Source: CAYMMX01 sp964391675
Lineage (GTDB): Bacteria > Cyanobacteriota > Vampirovibrionia > Gastranaerophilales > Gastranaerophilaceae
Length of the DNA stretch: 64,000 nucleotides
Direction of reading: 5' to 3'
NCBI GenBank assembly: GCA_964391675.1
Contig: CAYMMX010000005.1
Location: 124,001 to 188,000 of the forward strand
Shown here: one piece after another, positions 34,179-43,263 of the stretch
Layout of the letters: each line of letters starts with the position of its first letter
Position numbering within the stretch: the stretch's first letter is position 1
The notes under the pieces: generated by a model
Database searches by the model: none
What the model was told of the DNA's origin: nothing
The model's input: the letters and a program-made list of their open reading frames with translations, nothing else
Translations under genes and position numbers: made by a program

Positions 34179-34246
34179 ACTGCTCCTTTAAATTATAATT
34201 TATATAAAAATTATAATCCAATGAAGAGGAGAAAACAAATAATTAT

Positions 34247-34657
34247 TTAAGAAAACGCCAACAAATCTCTTTTATCAAATCTACTATTTAAGGCTTCTTC
34301 GATTAAGTTTTCTTTTGAGATATTAATGTAAGCAATAAGAACAACAAAAGCTATTGCAAATAAGTTAGTCAACCAATCGTATACATCACAACTTCGCAAA
34401 GAAAGAAAAGATTGAACACCTTCAGAAACAGCGGCAAAAACTCCGCCAAAAGTTAAAAGGAAGAAAAAGAATTTATTAATATTTTTTTTACCAAAGAAAA
34501 CGATAAAAGTTTTAATAGATAGAGCGGTTAAAAGGGAAAAACCTAAAAAATGGTAAAGTTTATCAATTCCATCAGGCACTGTAATAGGTAGCAAATCAAG
34601 AGCTATTCCTGAAGCTAAAACACAAATGAACACAATCAGCATAAAAGTTTTCTTCAT
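34247..34657 (-). CDS. VanZ-like membrane protein
   Basis: A 136-residue membrane protein with four helices and the VanZ-family signature: DKLYHFLGFSLLTAL, SEGVQSFLSLRSCDVYDWLTN (conserved Glu-Gln, Arg, Asp-Asp). VanZ proteins contribute to glycopeptide tolerance or envelope processes in some hosts; single copies in exopolysaccharide loci are common, with unknown biochemistry. It lies between the dehydrogenase and the VpsJ-like gene with gaps of 68 and 191 bp, so it may have its own promoter. Confidence 0.75.
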   Translation of the reverse strand: MKKTFMLIVFICVLASGIALDLLPITVPDGIDKLYHFLGFSLLTALSIKTFIVFFGKKNINKFFFFLLTFGGVFAAVSEGVQSFLSLRSCDVYDWLTNLFAIAFVVLIAYINISKENLIEEALNSRFDKRDLLAFS

Positions 34658-34848
34658 TAAAATTCACTTCTTAATGTAAAATACGAACTATATTAGTATA
34701 CAAATAACACTTATTAAATATATTCCCTAATAACACATGCCCCTAACCATATAAGTAATGTTTAAAATGATAAAATCTGTTATAATCCAATTAATTCGTG
34801 ATAAAATTCACGTTTACAAAAAGTAATATTAACCTCGGGAAACGTACA

Positions 34849-36021
34849 CTAGAAAGGATTTATGTATTTTTTACTTAAGGCAAAAAACATCCACGCTTGC
34901 GCCCATCTTATATAAGGAATTCTATTCCAAAAATATTTGTTTTTTCTAAAATAAAAATAACCTTTTTTTGATTGGAAAATTTTTACAAGCTCAAGAGTTT
35001 TTGTTTCAACAATATTTAATTTTTTTTGACATTTAAGTATTTGAGACATTTTAATTTTATCTAATACAATTAAAGTTTCAGCGATTACATGAATGTCTAT
35101 CGGAAAAAGCTTATTGTGATAATATTTTGGTATACCGTCCTGTGTAAATAAATTTTCTAGATAATATTCAATAACCTTTTTTGTTATATCGTGTAAATCA
35201 ATGTCTTCAATATTATTTTGGATATCAATTAAGCTTTCTATGTTAAAAGCTGTATGAAAGTTATCTATCCATCGGTGAAAAGGTTTAATCCCATATGGCC
35301 AAGAATTATTTTTATTGATATCTTTAATAGAGAAATTTACTGATTTTTTAATTTTATTTTTTAATTCATCAGAAGGGAAGTATTTATTAATTTCACTTAA
35401 AAAACTTGCAGTCAGAAGGTTTGCATTATGAACTTTAGTATTTTCTTTAGGAATATATGCAAAGCATAGAGAATCTTTATCTTCTGTCAGAATAAGTTCA
35501 TTTAGTATAAATTCGGAGATTTGCCTTGCAAGATTAAGAGCTTCATTGTTGTTAAAAGTTTTATAATATTCAATCAAAGCTTTACCAACATAAACCGAGG
35601 TAACTGTATTTGGTGCTCCGATAGGTACGAAAAAAGCTCTTGCTTGCCAATCAAAATTATATCCCCAAGCGATTCCTTTTTCGCGTTTTATAGCACATCC
35701 TTTTAACTTTTGATAAAGCTTTTGCACTTCTTCTTTATATTTTTCATCCTTTGTAGTTTTAAACAGATTTAAATTGCCAAGAAGAAACAATGCTCCAGCT
35801 TTGGGGTTAAAACCTTTTGGTATAAGAAAAATTTTTCTGAAATTAATAGGTGAGAGTTTGCAAAATTGTATTAAACAAAGCCTGAAGAATCTTGATTTAT
35901 ATAAAACAGTATTTTTAAACAATTTGCTGTTTAGTCCGTCAAAAAGGTCATTACCTTCGTAATTATTTTTTTTAACGTATTCAAAAAGTTTTTGGAAGGA
36001 ATCATTTAAGCAAATTGTCAT
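34849..36021 (-). CDS. VpsJ-like alpha/alpha-barrel polysaccharide protein
   Basis: A 390-residue protein without signal peptide, rich in paired helices (GVNPKAGALFLLG-like repeats, AWGYNFDWQARAFFVPIGAPNTVTS), resembling VpsJ-family six-hairpin proteins of Vibrio exopolysaccharide loci. WPYGIKPFHRWIDNFHTAFNIESL has the Trp/Tyr/Asp/His set typical of glycosidase or lyase-like (alpha/alpha)6 barrels. Role in polymer modification is inferred from the family and the neighbours. Overlaps the next gene by 20 bp and is the last gene of the long minus-strand operon. Confidence 0.65.
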   Translation of the reverse strand: MTICLNDSFQKLFEYVKKNNYEGNDLFDGLNSKLFKNTVLYKSRFFRLCLIQFCKLSPINFRKIFLIPKGFNPKAGALFLLGNLNLFKTTKDEKYKEEVQKLYQKLKGCAIKREKGIAWGYNFDWQARAFFVPIGAPNTVTSVYVGKALIEYYKTFNNNEALNLARQISEFILNELILTEDKDSLCFAYIPKENTKVHNANLLTASFLSEINKYFPSDELKNKIKKSVNFSIKDINKNNSWPYGIKPFHRWIDNFHTAFNIESLIDIQNNIEDIDLHDITKKVIEYYLENLFTQDGIPKYYHNKLFPIDIHVIAETLIVLDKIKMSQILKCQKKLNIVETKTLELVKIFQSKKGYFYFRKNKYFWNRIPYIRWAQAWMFFALSKKYINPF

Positions 36022-37057
36022 AAATCTCCTCCAATTGTTTTGTAATTACCTTAATATCGAATTTTTCTTTAGCTATTCTGTAACTTTCTTTTCCCATGTT
36101 TTCTCGGAGTTGTTCATCCGAGGCTAGAATATCAATTCTTTCGGCAAGTGCTTTAAAATCTCCGGGTTGAATTAAAAAACCGTTAAATCCATTTTCTACG
36201 GCTTCGGGAATCCCGCCGACAGGAGTTGAGATTACAGGCATACCATATGCCATCGCTTCAAGAATAGAAATAGGCAGACCTTCGTTATAAGAAGGAAGAA
36301 TTAAAGCGTTAGAATTTTTAAACACTTCTATTTTTTCTTCGCCTGAAATCCAACCTTTAATAATAATTTTATCTTGCAAATTATTATCAATTACCAGTTT
36401 TTTAAACTCTTCGATATTACCGTCACCATAGAGGTTTATTTGAACAGCTTTATTTGTAATATATTTTCCTGCTTCTATGATGTCATAAACACCTTTTCGC
36501 TTGCCTAAGTGGCCCATAAATAAAAAGTTTGTTTTATCAGAATTTGTTTGATTCAGTTCTTTTATAATTGTTGGATTATATAGGATTTTAACATTTGGAT
36601 TTAAGGAAATTTTTAAAACCTTATCCTTCCATTGCTTTGATAAAACTATAACTAAATCACTGGAATTAAGCGTTTTGGTAATTATTTTTTTAATAAAGGT
36701 AGGGGATTTTTGATAAAAAATATCAAATTCTGCACCATGAATATGTAATAATATTTTTTTATTAAAAATTTTTGCTATTACTGCAACAAAAAACTTCCTT
36801 AAAAAACTACCCCTAGAGGCAGTATGAATATGAACCAGTTTAATATTTTTATTTGTGATTAATTGAAAAATGTATTTAATTGAAAAGAAAAAGTAAAAAA
36901 ATAGCTGAAATAAAATATTTTTACCCTTATAACTTGCAAAATATATAATTTGATTATTATATAAACCATTATCGTAATAAAGCTTGATTACAGAAGCAAT
37001 TCCACCTTTGAAATTCATATCAGGAGCTATCATTAAAATTTTCGGTTTATTTTTCAT
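36002..37057 (-). CDS. family GT4 glycosyltransferase
   Basis: A 351-residue GT-B glycosyltransferase. The N-terminal half begins ILMIAPDMNFKGGIASVI; the C-terminal nucleotide-sugar site is FLFMGHLGKRKGVYDIIEA and LPSYNEGLPISILEAMAYGMPVISTPVGG, the E-x7-E motif of family 4. It would add a hexose or derivative to the lipid-linked repeat unit in the cytoplasm. The ATG at 37057 is used because AGGTG lies six bases before it; a GTG three codons earlier is the alternative. Overlaps both operon neighbours. Confidence 0.88.
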   Translation of the reverse strand: MKNKPKILMIAPDMNFKGGIASVIKLYYDNGLYNNQIIYFASYKGKNILFQLFFYFFFSIKYIFQLITNKNIKLVHIHTASRGSFLRKFFVAVIAKIFNKKILLHIHGAEFDIFYQKSPTFIKKIITKTLNSSDLVIVLSKQWKDKVLKISLNPNVKILYNPTIIKELNQTNSDKTNFLFMGHLGKRKGVYDIIEAGKYITNKAVQINLYGDGNIEEFKKLVIDNNLQDKIIIKGWISGEEKIEVFKNSNALILPSYNEGLPISILEAMAYGMPVISTPVGGIPEAVENGFNGFLIQPGDFKALAERIDILASDEQLRENMGKESYRIAKEKFDIKVITKQLEEIYDNLLK

Positions 37058-38369
37058 TATTTTCACCTATAACTTTGTTGATTACTGCCTGAAATTTACC
37101 ATTTGGGCCTCTTGTAATTAAATCTACCTCTTTAATTATCACCTTCATATCCGGTGATGTATGCTCAATAATATTTTTTATTAGTTGTTCTTTGTCTTTT
37201 ACAGAGAAGTTACCGTTCGTTACAACTTTTATGATTAATTCTCCTATTTTTTCTTGTATTATTTGTGATTCTATTATTCCATTAATACCTCTTGTAAAAT
37301 GATCAAATGCTGTAATTTTAATTCCATCATTTGTTGCATAATAGTAATTAGTTTCTCGTCCTTGAATTGTTGAAACTACTCTAAAATTACGACCACATTT
37401 GCATTTTTCATTTTTTAATTCTACTATATCACCTGTTTTATATCTTATTAATGGCATAATATAGTTATCTAAACCAGTTCCTACAAGTTCAATCCCATTT
37501 TCTGTATCAATTGTCTCTACAATTGAATAATCTTCAATAATATGATAAGTTCCTTTTTCGCATTGTCCGATAGCAGCAACTCTTTCAGCTTGACCGTACC
37601 AATCATAGATTTTGCAGTTAAAAGTTTTTTCTATCAATTCCCTTTGTTCATCTTTTAATTTTTCAGATGAGGTAAAAATTGCTTTTAACGGATATTTTTC
37701 ATTCAAGTTGCCCAAAAAACTTGCTAACAAATAAATAGATGAAGGGTAAGCAAAAATAACTTCCGGTTTAAATTCTTTAATTTTATTAATATAAATTCCA
37801 GCAGTTTTGGTTGACAAATGATAAGAAGACATCAATAATTCTTTATTTGCAGGGTTATATTCCCAAAAAGGAGGGTTTTGTTGTTCAATAGGAACTATAA
37901 TCTGTCCTCTTAAAGTTAATCGTTTTAACCCAAAATCGCCTACATTTCTATAATGTCGCCATAAAAAAATATTTTCAAAATTTATCGAATGATAATCCCT
38001 GTATAAATTTAAAGGAGTTCCTGTTGTTCCACTGGTTTGGCCTACATTACATAAAAATTTAAATCTGTTTTTTGCAATAAGTTTATCTTGATTTGCCCTT
38101 ATAATATATTTATCAAGGTATGGCAATTTTTTTAAATCTTCTTTTGTTTGAATATCAGAAGGTTTAAATTTCAAATTATCAAACATTTCCCTGTAGTAAG
38201 GGACGTTTTTATAACAATGTTTTATGAGTTTTTGTAATTTTTTATTTTGCAACTCTTCAAGTTCTTTTTGCGAAAAATATTGTGATTTTTCCATTTTTTT
38301 ATATAGGCTATTAAATGTAAAACTTTGCCTAATCTTTTTTTTAAAATAGTATTTTATTTTTTTAATCAT
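37047..38369 (-). CDS. CapK/PaaK-type adenylate-forming enzyme
   Basis: A 440-residue member of the phenylacetate-CoA ligase-like superfamily. The ATP-binding P-loop is VGQTSGTTGTPLNLY near residue 112, a downstream adenylate motif lies in KIYDWYGQAERVA, followed by GLDNYIMPLIRYKTGDIVEL. A CKCGRNF segment (residues about 322-328) may bind zinc as in PaaK-type enzymes. CapK relatives occur in capsule and O-antigen loci, where an acyl or amino-acid group may be activated for attachment to the polymer. Its acyl substrate is unknown. Stop and next start are nearly contiguous with the formyltransferase-like gene. Confidence 0.82.
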   Translation of the reverse strand: MIKKIKYYFKKKIRQSFTFNSLYKKMEKSQYFSQKELEELQNKKLQKLIKHCYKNVPYYREMFDNLKFKPSDIQTKEDLKKLPYLDKYIIRANQDKLIAKNRFKFLCNVGQTSGTTGTPLNLYRDYHSINFENIFLWRHYRNVGDFGLKRLTLRGQIIVPIEQQNPPFWEYNPANKELLMSSYHLSTKTAGIYINKIKEFKPEVIFAYPSSIYLLASFLGNLNEKYPLKAIFTSSEKLKDEQRELIEKTFNCKIYDWYGQAERVAAIGQCEKGTYHIIEDYSIVETIDTENGIELVGTGLDNYIMPLIRYKTGDIVELKNEKCKCGRNFRVVSTIQGRETNYYYATNDGIKITAFDHFTRGINGIIESQIIQEKIGELIIKVVTNGNFSVKDKEQLIKNIIEHTSPDMKVIIKEVDLITRGPNGKFQAVINKVIGENNEK

Positions 38370-39458
38370 TTATTTTAAAATCTCTTTCTCAATATAATTA
38401 ATTAAAAACTTATGCATTGAATAAAAAGTCAAACCAGATAATTTATCGTTTAATATAGGCTTTTGATTACTACAAATTAAATTTATTGAATCTAATATTC
38501 TATTTTCCATATTTTCTTTAATTTTTTTCTTTATCTGTTTAATTTTGTTATTCTCTTTAATTATATTATTATAGGAATATATTTTTATAATACTGCCTGT
38601 ATCTACTTCTTTATTAATAAAGTGTGTAGTTGCACATATCGGAAAATCGAATAATAATGAATATTCTAAGGTCGATTTACCTCTTATAAATGGTAATACT
38701 CCCCAATGATCATTTATAAGTCCTATTTTAAAACCGTCTATTATATTTTCTTTAATTATAAAACCTAATTTATGAAACCCTAAATCTAATTCATTATTTT
38801 TTAATATTTTTGTAATTTTCCCGTTTTTATAATCAATATTTATTATTTTATATGGAAAATAAACTCCTTTTAAAAAATTGAATACCTTAAAAAATATTCC
38901 GCTTTTTAAGAATAACTTTCTTTTAATTTCCGTATCATGTGTTAATGAAAAAACTTTAACATCTAAATTTTGTTGCTTTAACTTTAAATAAACATTTTTA
39001 AATAGAAATGGTGGGCCAATAAGTCCTATTTTAAAATCTTTTTGTTTTGCTCCCGTATTTATTTGAGACATATTATTTTTTATTAAAAATTTTTCTACAT
39101 CTTCTTTTTTACATAACGGGAAAGGATGAATTTTGTTTAATGTATTTTGCTTGAATTTTTCAAATATTGTATAATATTCTTGTAAATATTTTTTATCATT
39201 GTTGTAAAACCATAAAAATTCGTTAAAATATCTAATATCTTGAGTTATTATATATCCCTGCACTAAAAATTTTATTATATTTTGTTTTTGATAAATTTCC
39301 AGTTTTTTATTTCTTTTAAAATGAATTTTAAATAAAAGTTCTTCAAAAAACAAAGGGTTACTTTTGAATAAATTTTGTATTATATTCCAATCATCAAAAT
39401 TCTTATTTAATAAAGTTTCTATATTAATACTATATTCTAATTCATTTTTAGCTTTCAT
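38370..39458 (-). CDS. formyltransferase-fold protein with long N-terminal extension
   Basis: A 362-residue protein. The first 130 residues (FLVQGYIITQDIRYFNEF and similar) are helical and unrecognised. From about residue 145 a formyltransferase fold begins (FKIGLIGPPFLFKNVYLKL). The catalytic Asn-x-His appears in LINDHWGVLPFIRGKSTLEYSL and the Asp in HFINKEVDTGSII, as in methionyl-tRNA and nucleotide-sugar formyltransferases. In a polysaccharide locus an N-formyl amino sugar is a likely product, but no sugar aminotransferase is in the window. Very AT-rich and Lys/Asn/Ile-rich. Directly follows the deacetylase-like gene (11-bp overlap). Confidence 0.72.
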   Translation of the reverse strand: MKAKNELEYSINIETLLNKNFDDWNIIQNLFKSNPLFFEELLFKIHFKRNKKLEIYQKQNIIKFLVQGYIITQDIRYFNEFLWFYNNDKKYLQEYYTIFEKFKQNTLNKIHPFPLCKKEDVEKFLIKNNMSQINTGAKQKDFKIGLIGPPFLFKNVYLKLKQQNLDVKVFSLTHDTEIKRKLFLKSGIFFKVFNFLKGVYFPYKIINIDYKNGKITKILKNNELDLGFHKLGFIIKENIIDGFKIGLINDHWGVLPFIRGKSTLEYSLLFDFPICATTHFINKEVDTGSIIKIYSYNNIIKENNKIKQIKKKIKENMENRILDSINLICSNQKPILNDKLSGLTFYSMHKFLINYIEKEILK

Positions 39459-40572
39459 ATTTATATTTTACAATAAATTTGTTATCTTTAGCCATTTTTA
39501 TAAATTCTGTAAAGGTTATAAATTTTATATTTTCTTTGGGATGTTTAATAATATATTCTAAGAATTTTTCTATATTTTTATAATTATCAATATAATCTTT
39601 AGTATGAGATTCTATAATAATTGGAATGTTTTCCACTTCAAGTTTTTCTAATTCATTTATAATTTTATCAAATGACTTTTTAAAATATTCAAAAGGTTGA
39701 TTGCCAATTTTTAAATGAGTAGAGTATGGATTTAACAAGTTGTTATTAAATTTATTCCTAGCGATTGGATTCAATTTTCTAATTTCATTTGGTATTTTTT
39801 CTTGTTTTATTTGATTATTAAATATTTTATTAAATATTTTTCTTTTTAAAATATGTGAAAATAATTTTGATAAAGTTATTATATCAGGTGAATATTCTAA
39901 AAGAGGCAATAAAATAATATTATTTTTTTGAGGCGATAATTTCGTTATATCTTTAAAATCCGGATAATAAGGATATACTGATTCTTCAAGATTTCTATAA
40001 TCAACATTTAAATTAGGAATATATAATCCTTTTTTAATTCCCACAACTAACTCTATGTCATTTTTAGATAAAAGATTAAACAATATTTCTGAAGGTTGCA
40101 TTCCCCAAGATCCGGGTTTAAATGAAATTATTTTGTGTTGGGGATCAATAAATTTAAATAAATCATTTAGATATTTTATAGATTTTTGTATTAAATTTTT
40201 TTGGATTATTTCATCATAATTCCCGATATTCCAATCATTATCGACATAAAAATAGTGCCCGTCGTATTTTGCATTAACCCATTGCGGATGTAAATGTAGT
40301 TGTACATCAAATCCATTGTATTTCATAAGCTTAACCGTATTATCCCAAAGTTCTTTTTGAATTTCAATTTCAGGATAATTGCTATATTCAATAAATTTAA
40401 GTTGTTGAGCAACATCAACCATAAAAGTCATCTTTATATTTAATTTTTTGCATAAATTCATTAAAAATAATGATGGAAGATATTGTAATTCGGCAACATT
40501 ACCTAAACCATTCCCTTTTAATTCCCAATCATCTTCCAGTATTATATAAAAATTTTTCGATTTTTTATTCAT
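39448..40572 (-). CDS. polysaccharide deacetylase-like protein
   Basis: A 374-residue protein with a NodB-like pattern: acidic motif YIILEDDWE at the start, the His-x-His site in VQLHLHPQWVNA near residue 95, and FKPGSWGMQPSEIL (the R/PxxW-type motif). No signal peptide, so it would act in the cytoplasm on a nucleotide- or lipid-linked sugar. Large low-complexity Asn/Lys/Ile stretches follow the core. Deacetylation of an amino sugar followed by formylation by the downstream protein would be a coherent pair, which is inference. 11-bp overlap with the next gene. Confidence 0.65.
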   Translation of the reverse strand: MNKKSKNFYIILEDDWELKGNGLGNVAELQYLPSLFLMNLCKKLNIKMTFMVDVAQQLKFIEYSNYPEIEIQKELWDNTVKLMKYNGFDVQLHLHPQWVNAKYDGHYFYVDNDWNIGNYDEIIQKNLIQKSIKYLNDLFKFIDPQHKIISFKPGSWGMQPSEILFNLLSKNDIELVVGIKKGLYIPNLNVDYRNLEESVYPYYPDFKDITKLSPQKNNIILLPLLEYSPDIITLSKLFSHILKRKIFNKIFNNQIKQEKIPNEIRKLNPIARNKFNNNLLNPYSTHLKIGNQPFEYFKKSFDKIINELEKLEVENIPIIIESHTKDYIDNYKNIEKFLEYIIKHPKENIKFITFTEFIKMAKDNKFIVKYKYES

Positions 40573-40584
40573 TTATTCCTCTTA

Positions 40585-41033
40585 CTACTTATAATCATTA
40601 ATATTTATATTTTCTTTGATAATTTTAGCCGGAACACCAGCAACAAGGCAATTACTAGGAACATCCTTTATTACTACCGAATTAGCACCTATAACAACAT
40701 TATCACCGATTATTACAGGTCCTAAAATTTTAGCCCCCCCCCCCCGATTAAAACATTATTACCAACTTTTGGTACTTCATATTTCTTACTGGTTCCTCCG
40801 ATAGTTACTTGTTGGGATATAAGGCAATTTTCCCCAATAACGCATCGAGGATGAATAACTATTCCTAGTCCTCCGTAGCCTAATATTGTATTTTTACCTA
40901 TCTTTGTTGATGGCGGAATATTACAAGCAAAAGTAATCCTAATAAACCATTTAATTAAGCTTGGAACAATTGGAATATGATATAAATATAATTTTCTTGA
41001 TATGGTATATAATAAATAAACTATTTTATGCAT
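40585..41033 (-). pseudogene. left-handed beta-helix (serine acetyltransferase-type) acetyltransferase, frame broken at a C12 tract
   Basis: The first frame reads from the ATG at 41033 (AGAGGA site): ITFACNIPPSTKIGKNTIL, then GLGIVIHPRCVIGENCLISQ, then NVLIGGGGLKF and a stop at 40722, about 103 residues. Immediately after the tract another frame continues the same hexapeptide beta-helix (AKILGPVIIGDNVVIGANSV, VIKDVPSNCLVAGVPAKII) and stops at 40585. Minus-strand G12 encodes four Gly; ten or thirteen G would join the halves into IGGGAKILG, giving about 148 residues. It was probably an O- or N-acetyltransferase decorating the polysaccharide. Either a phase-off state or a sequencing slip. Confidence 0.85.
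40734..40745. repeat. homopolymeric C12 (G12) tract
   Basis: Twelve consecutive C on the plus strand, in a strongly AT-rich neighbourhood, exactly at the frame change in the acetyltransferase gene. This is the classic geometry of a contingency locus switched by slipped-strand mispairing. Confidence 0.95.
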
Positions 41034-41038
41034 ATTAA

Positions 41039-42145
41039 TTATTCCTCTTTTAATTTTAATAACTTCCTATAAACGTCATAATAATTTTTAGCCATAACTG
41101 AAATATCAAAATCTTGAACAAAACTATAGGCATTTTCTGCCAATTCTTTCATCCTTGCCCTATTATTATATAAATATTGAATTTTGTCAGCTAAATCTAA
41201 ATGACTTTCACTTTCAAACAGTAATCCGGTTTTGCCTGATTCGATTAGTTCGGCAGGACCGTCAATATCACTTGCTATAACAGGTACTTTTGATGCCATT
41301 GCCTCAAGGATAACTAAACCTAATCCTTCTTGTCTGGAAGGTAATACGAAAACATCATAATTTGGTAAGACATATTCTAAATTATATTTTTCTCCTAAAA
41401 AATTAATTTTATTTGTAAGATTTTTTTCTTCTACTAATTTATCTAATATTTTATTGGATTCTTCATTAAATTCTCCTCCGATAAAATCACAGGCAAAATT
41501 TAACCCCCTATTTTCGCATTCACTTAATGCTTTTAATAAAATGTCTTGACCTTTATTTGGAAGCATTAATCTTGCGACATTTACAATTTTTATTTTTTCA
41601 GAAGACAAATTATTCGTACGTCCAGTTTTAGAAAACTTAGCAACATTAATACCATTATAAATTCTTAAAACATTATTTACGTGTTTATTTTTAAATTCAT
41701 ACAAGACTGATTCAGAAATTGCTGTGTTCATATCAACTATTTTACTAATTAAAAAAATCCATAATTTATTATAATTATTAACAACAGTTGTTGCGTGTGT
41801 TGTTCTGACTAATTTAATCCAAGGCATTAACAATTTACAAAAAAAAGACCATTTCTCACCATGTGAATGAATAATATTAATCCTATTTTTAATAATTATT
41901 TTTATTAATTTAAATAGAGTTTTTGGGTGTTTAAAATCTTTTTTATTGAATATATATATTTGACGGTCTTTTATCAAAGATAATTCTTTTTTTAATTCAT
42001 CATTTATAATATCTTTAAGTACAACTAATGTATAATTAACTTTATCTTCCAATGATTTATCTTGAATTAAATTAAATATCATTGTTTCTGTCCCGCCTAA
42101 ATTAAGAGTCGTCAACAAATGCATTACATTAATCATTTTACTCAT
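41039..42145 (-). CDS. family GT4 glycosyltransferase (first of a tandem pair)
   Basis: A 368-residue GT-B enzyme: N-terminal MHLLTTLNLGGTETMIF (glycine-rich acceptor side), IVNVARLMLPNKGQDILLKAL and VLPSRQEGLGLVILEAMASKVPVIASDIDGPAELI with the E-x7-E motif. Colinear with the following gene along its whole length, both ending in the motif FVQDFDIS plus a hydrophobic/Tyr tail, so the two are paralogues. It would transfer a sugar to the growing lipid-linked unit. Follows its paralogue with an 8-bp overlap. Confidence 0.87.
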   Translation of the reverse strand: MSKMINVMHLLTTLNLGGTETMIFNLIQDKSLEDKVNYTLVVLKDIINDELKKELSLIKDRQIYIFNKKDFKHPKTLFKLIKIIIKNRINIIHSHGEKWSFFCKLLMPWIKLVRTTHATTVVNNYNKLWIFLISKIVDMNTAISESVLYEFKNKHVNNVLRIYNGINVAKFSKTGRTNNLSSEKIKIVNVARLMLPNKGQDILLKALSECENRGLNFACDFIGGEFNEESNKILDKLVEEKNLTNKINFLGEKYNLEYVLPNYDVFVLPSRQEGLGLVILEAMASKVPVIASDIDGPAELIESGKTGLLFESESHLDLADKIQYLYNNRARMKELAENAYSFVQDFDISVMAKNYYDVYRKLLKLKEE

Positions 42146-43259
42146 TTACGACTCCTAGTAAATCACAATATATTTTAAAATATTTTTTTTGCATTATTGA
42201 AATATCAAAATCTTGAACAAATTTATAAGCATTTTCTGCTAAATTTTGCATTACTTCTTTATTATTATATAAATATTGAATCTTGTCGGCTAAATCTTTA
42301 TAATCATCATTATTAAATAACAACCCTGTTTCATTATCTTTAATTAATTTGGTAGTCCCTTCAATTTTACTGGCTATTATAGATAATTTAGACGCCATTG
42401 CTTCTAACAGAGCCAAGCTAAGACCTTCTGACCTTGATGGCAATATAAATATATCGTAATTTGTTAATAATTCTGATATATTATTTTGAACACCTAAAAA
42501 ATTAACCTCGTTTGCTATATTTTCCTCCCTAATTATTTTTTTTACATAACTTTCAGATTCTTTATCAAAAAAATCACCTATAAAGTCACAAGTAATATTC
42601 ATTCCTCTATTTTTACATTCCGCCAATGCTTTTAATAAAACATCTTGACCTTTAATGGGAAGACGAAGCCAACCAACATTTACTAATTTAAGAGAAGAAT
42701 TGTTTTGTAATTTGTTTTTGACACTTTTAAATTTACTAATATTTATTCCATTATAAATTATCATGGAATTATTAATTGATTTATTAATAAATTCAGAATA
42801 AACAGAATCTGAAACAGCAATATTAGTATTGATTAAATTTTTAAGCAAAAGTTTCTCTATAAAATTTGTGTTTGAAATAATATTACAACTATGTGCAGTA
42901 TAAATGAGCTTTAATTTTGGCATAATAAATTTACATAACGATGCCATTTTCATACTTCCAATATCATTTGTATGTATTAAATTTATTTTTTCAGATTTTA
43001 GTATTTTTATTAATTTTAAAAATACTTTTAAAATATTATTTTTTTTATCACCTAAAATTATTATTTTATAATCTAGTGAACGCAATTCTTTTATAAATTG
43101 TTCATTAACTTCTTTTTTTAAAATTACAAGAACATGTTTTACTTTAATATCACTATTAAAATTATTTGCTTCTATTAAATTCTGCATTACTTTTTCAATG
43201 CCACCAATATTAAATGTGCATCTTAAATGTAATATATTTATTTTTTTATTATCTTCCAT
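42138..43259 (-). CDS. family GT4 glycosyltransferase (second of a tandem pair)
   Basis: A 373-residue paralogue of the enzyme at 41039-42145, with NILHLRCTFNIGGIEKVMQNLI, LVNVGWLRLPIKGQDVLLKAL and LPSRSEGLSLALLEAMASKLSIIASKIEG. The two proteins share the same domain layout, but this copy is more Asn/Ile-rich and more diverged in the acceptor half, suggesting duplication and a change of acceptor or donor. Located between the GT2 gene (4 bp away) and its paralogue. Confidence 0.87.
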   Translation of the reverse strand: MEDNKKINILHLRCTFNIGGIEKVMQNLIEANNFNSDIKVKHVLVILKKEVNEQFIKELRSLDYKIIILGDKKNNILKVFLKLIKILKSEKINLIHTNDIGSMKMASLCKFIMPKLKLIYTAHSCNIISNTNFIEKLLLKNLINTNIAVSDSVYSEFINKSINNSMIIYNGINISKFKSVKNKLQNNSSLKLVNVGWLRLPIKGQDVLLKALAECKNRGMNITCDFIGDFFDKESESYVKKIIREENIANEVNFLGVQNNISELLTNYDIFILPSRSEGLSLALLEAMASKLSIIASKIEGTTKLIKDNETGLLFNNDDYKDLADKIQYLYNNKEVMQNLAENAYKFVQDFDISIMQKKYFKIYCDLLGVVNE

Positions 43260-43263
43260 TTAC

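Noticed and set aside
40616..40804. 62-codon plus-strand ORF across the C tract
   Set aside because: Antisense to the acetyltransferase; created by the same low-complexity region.
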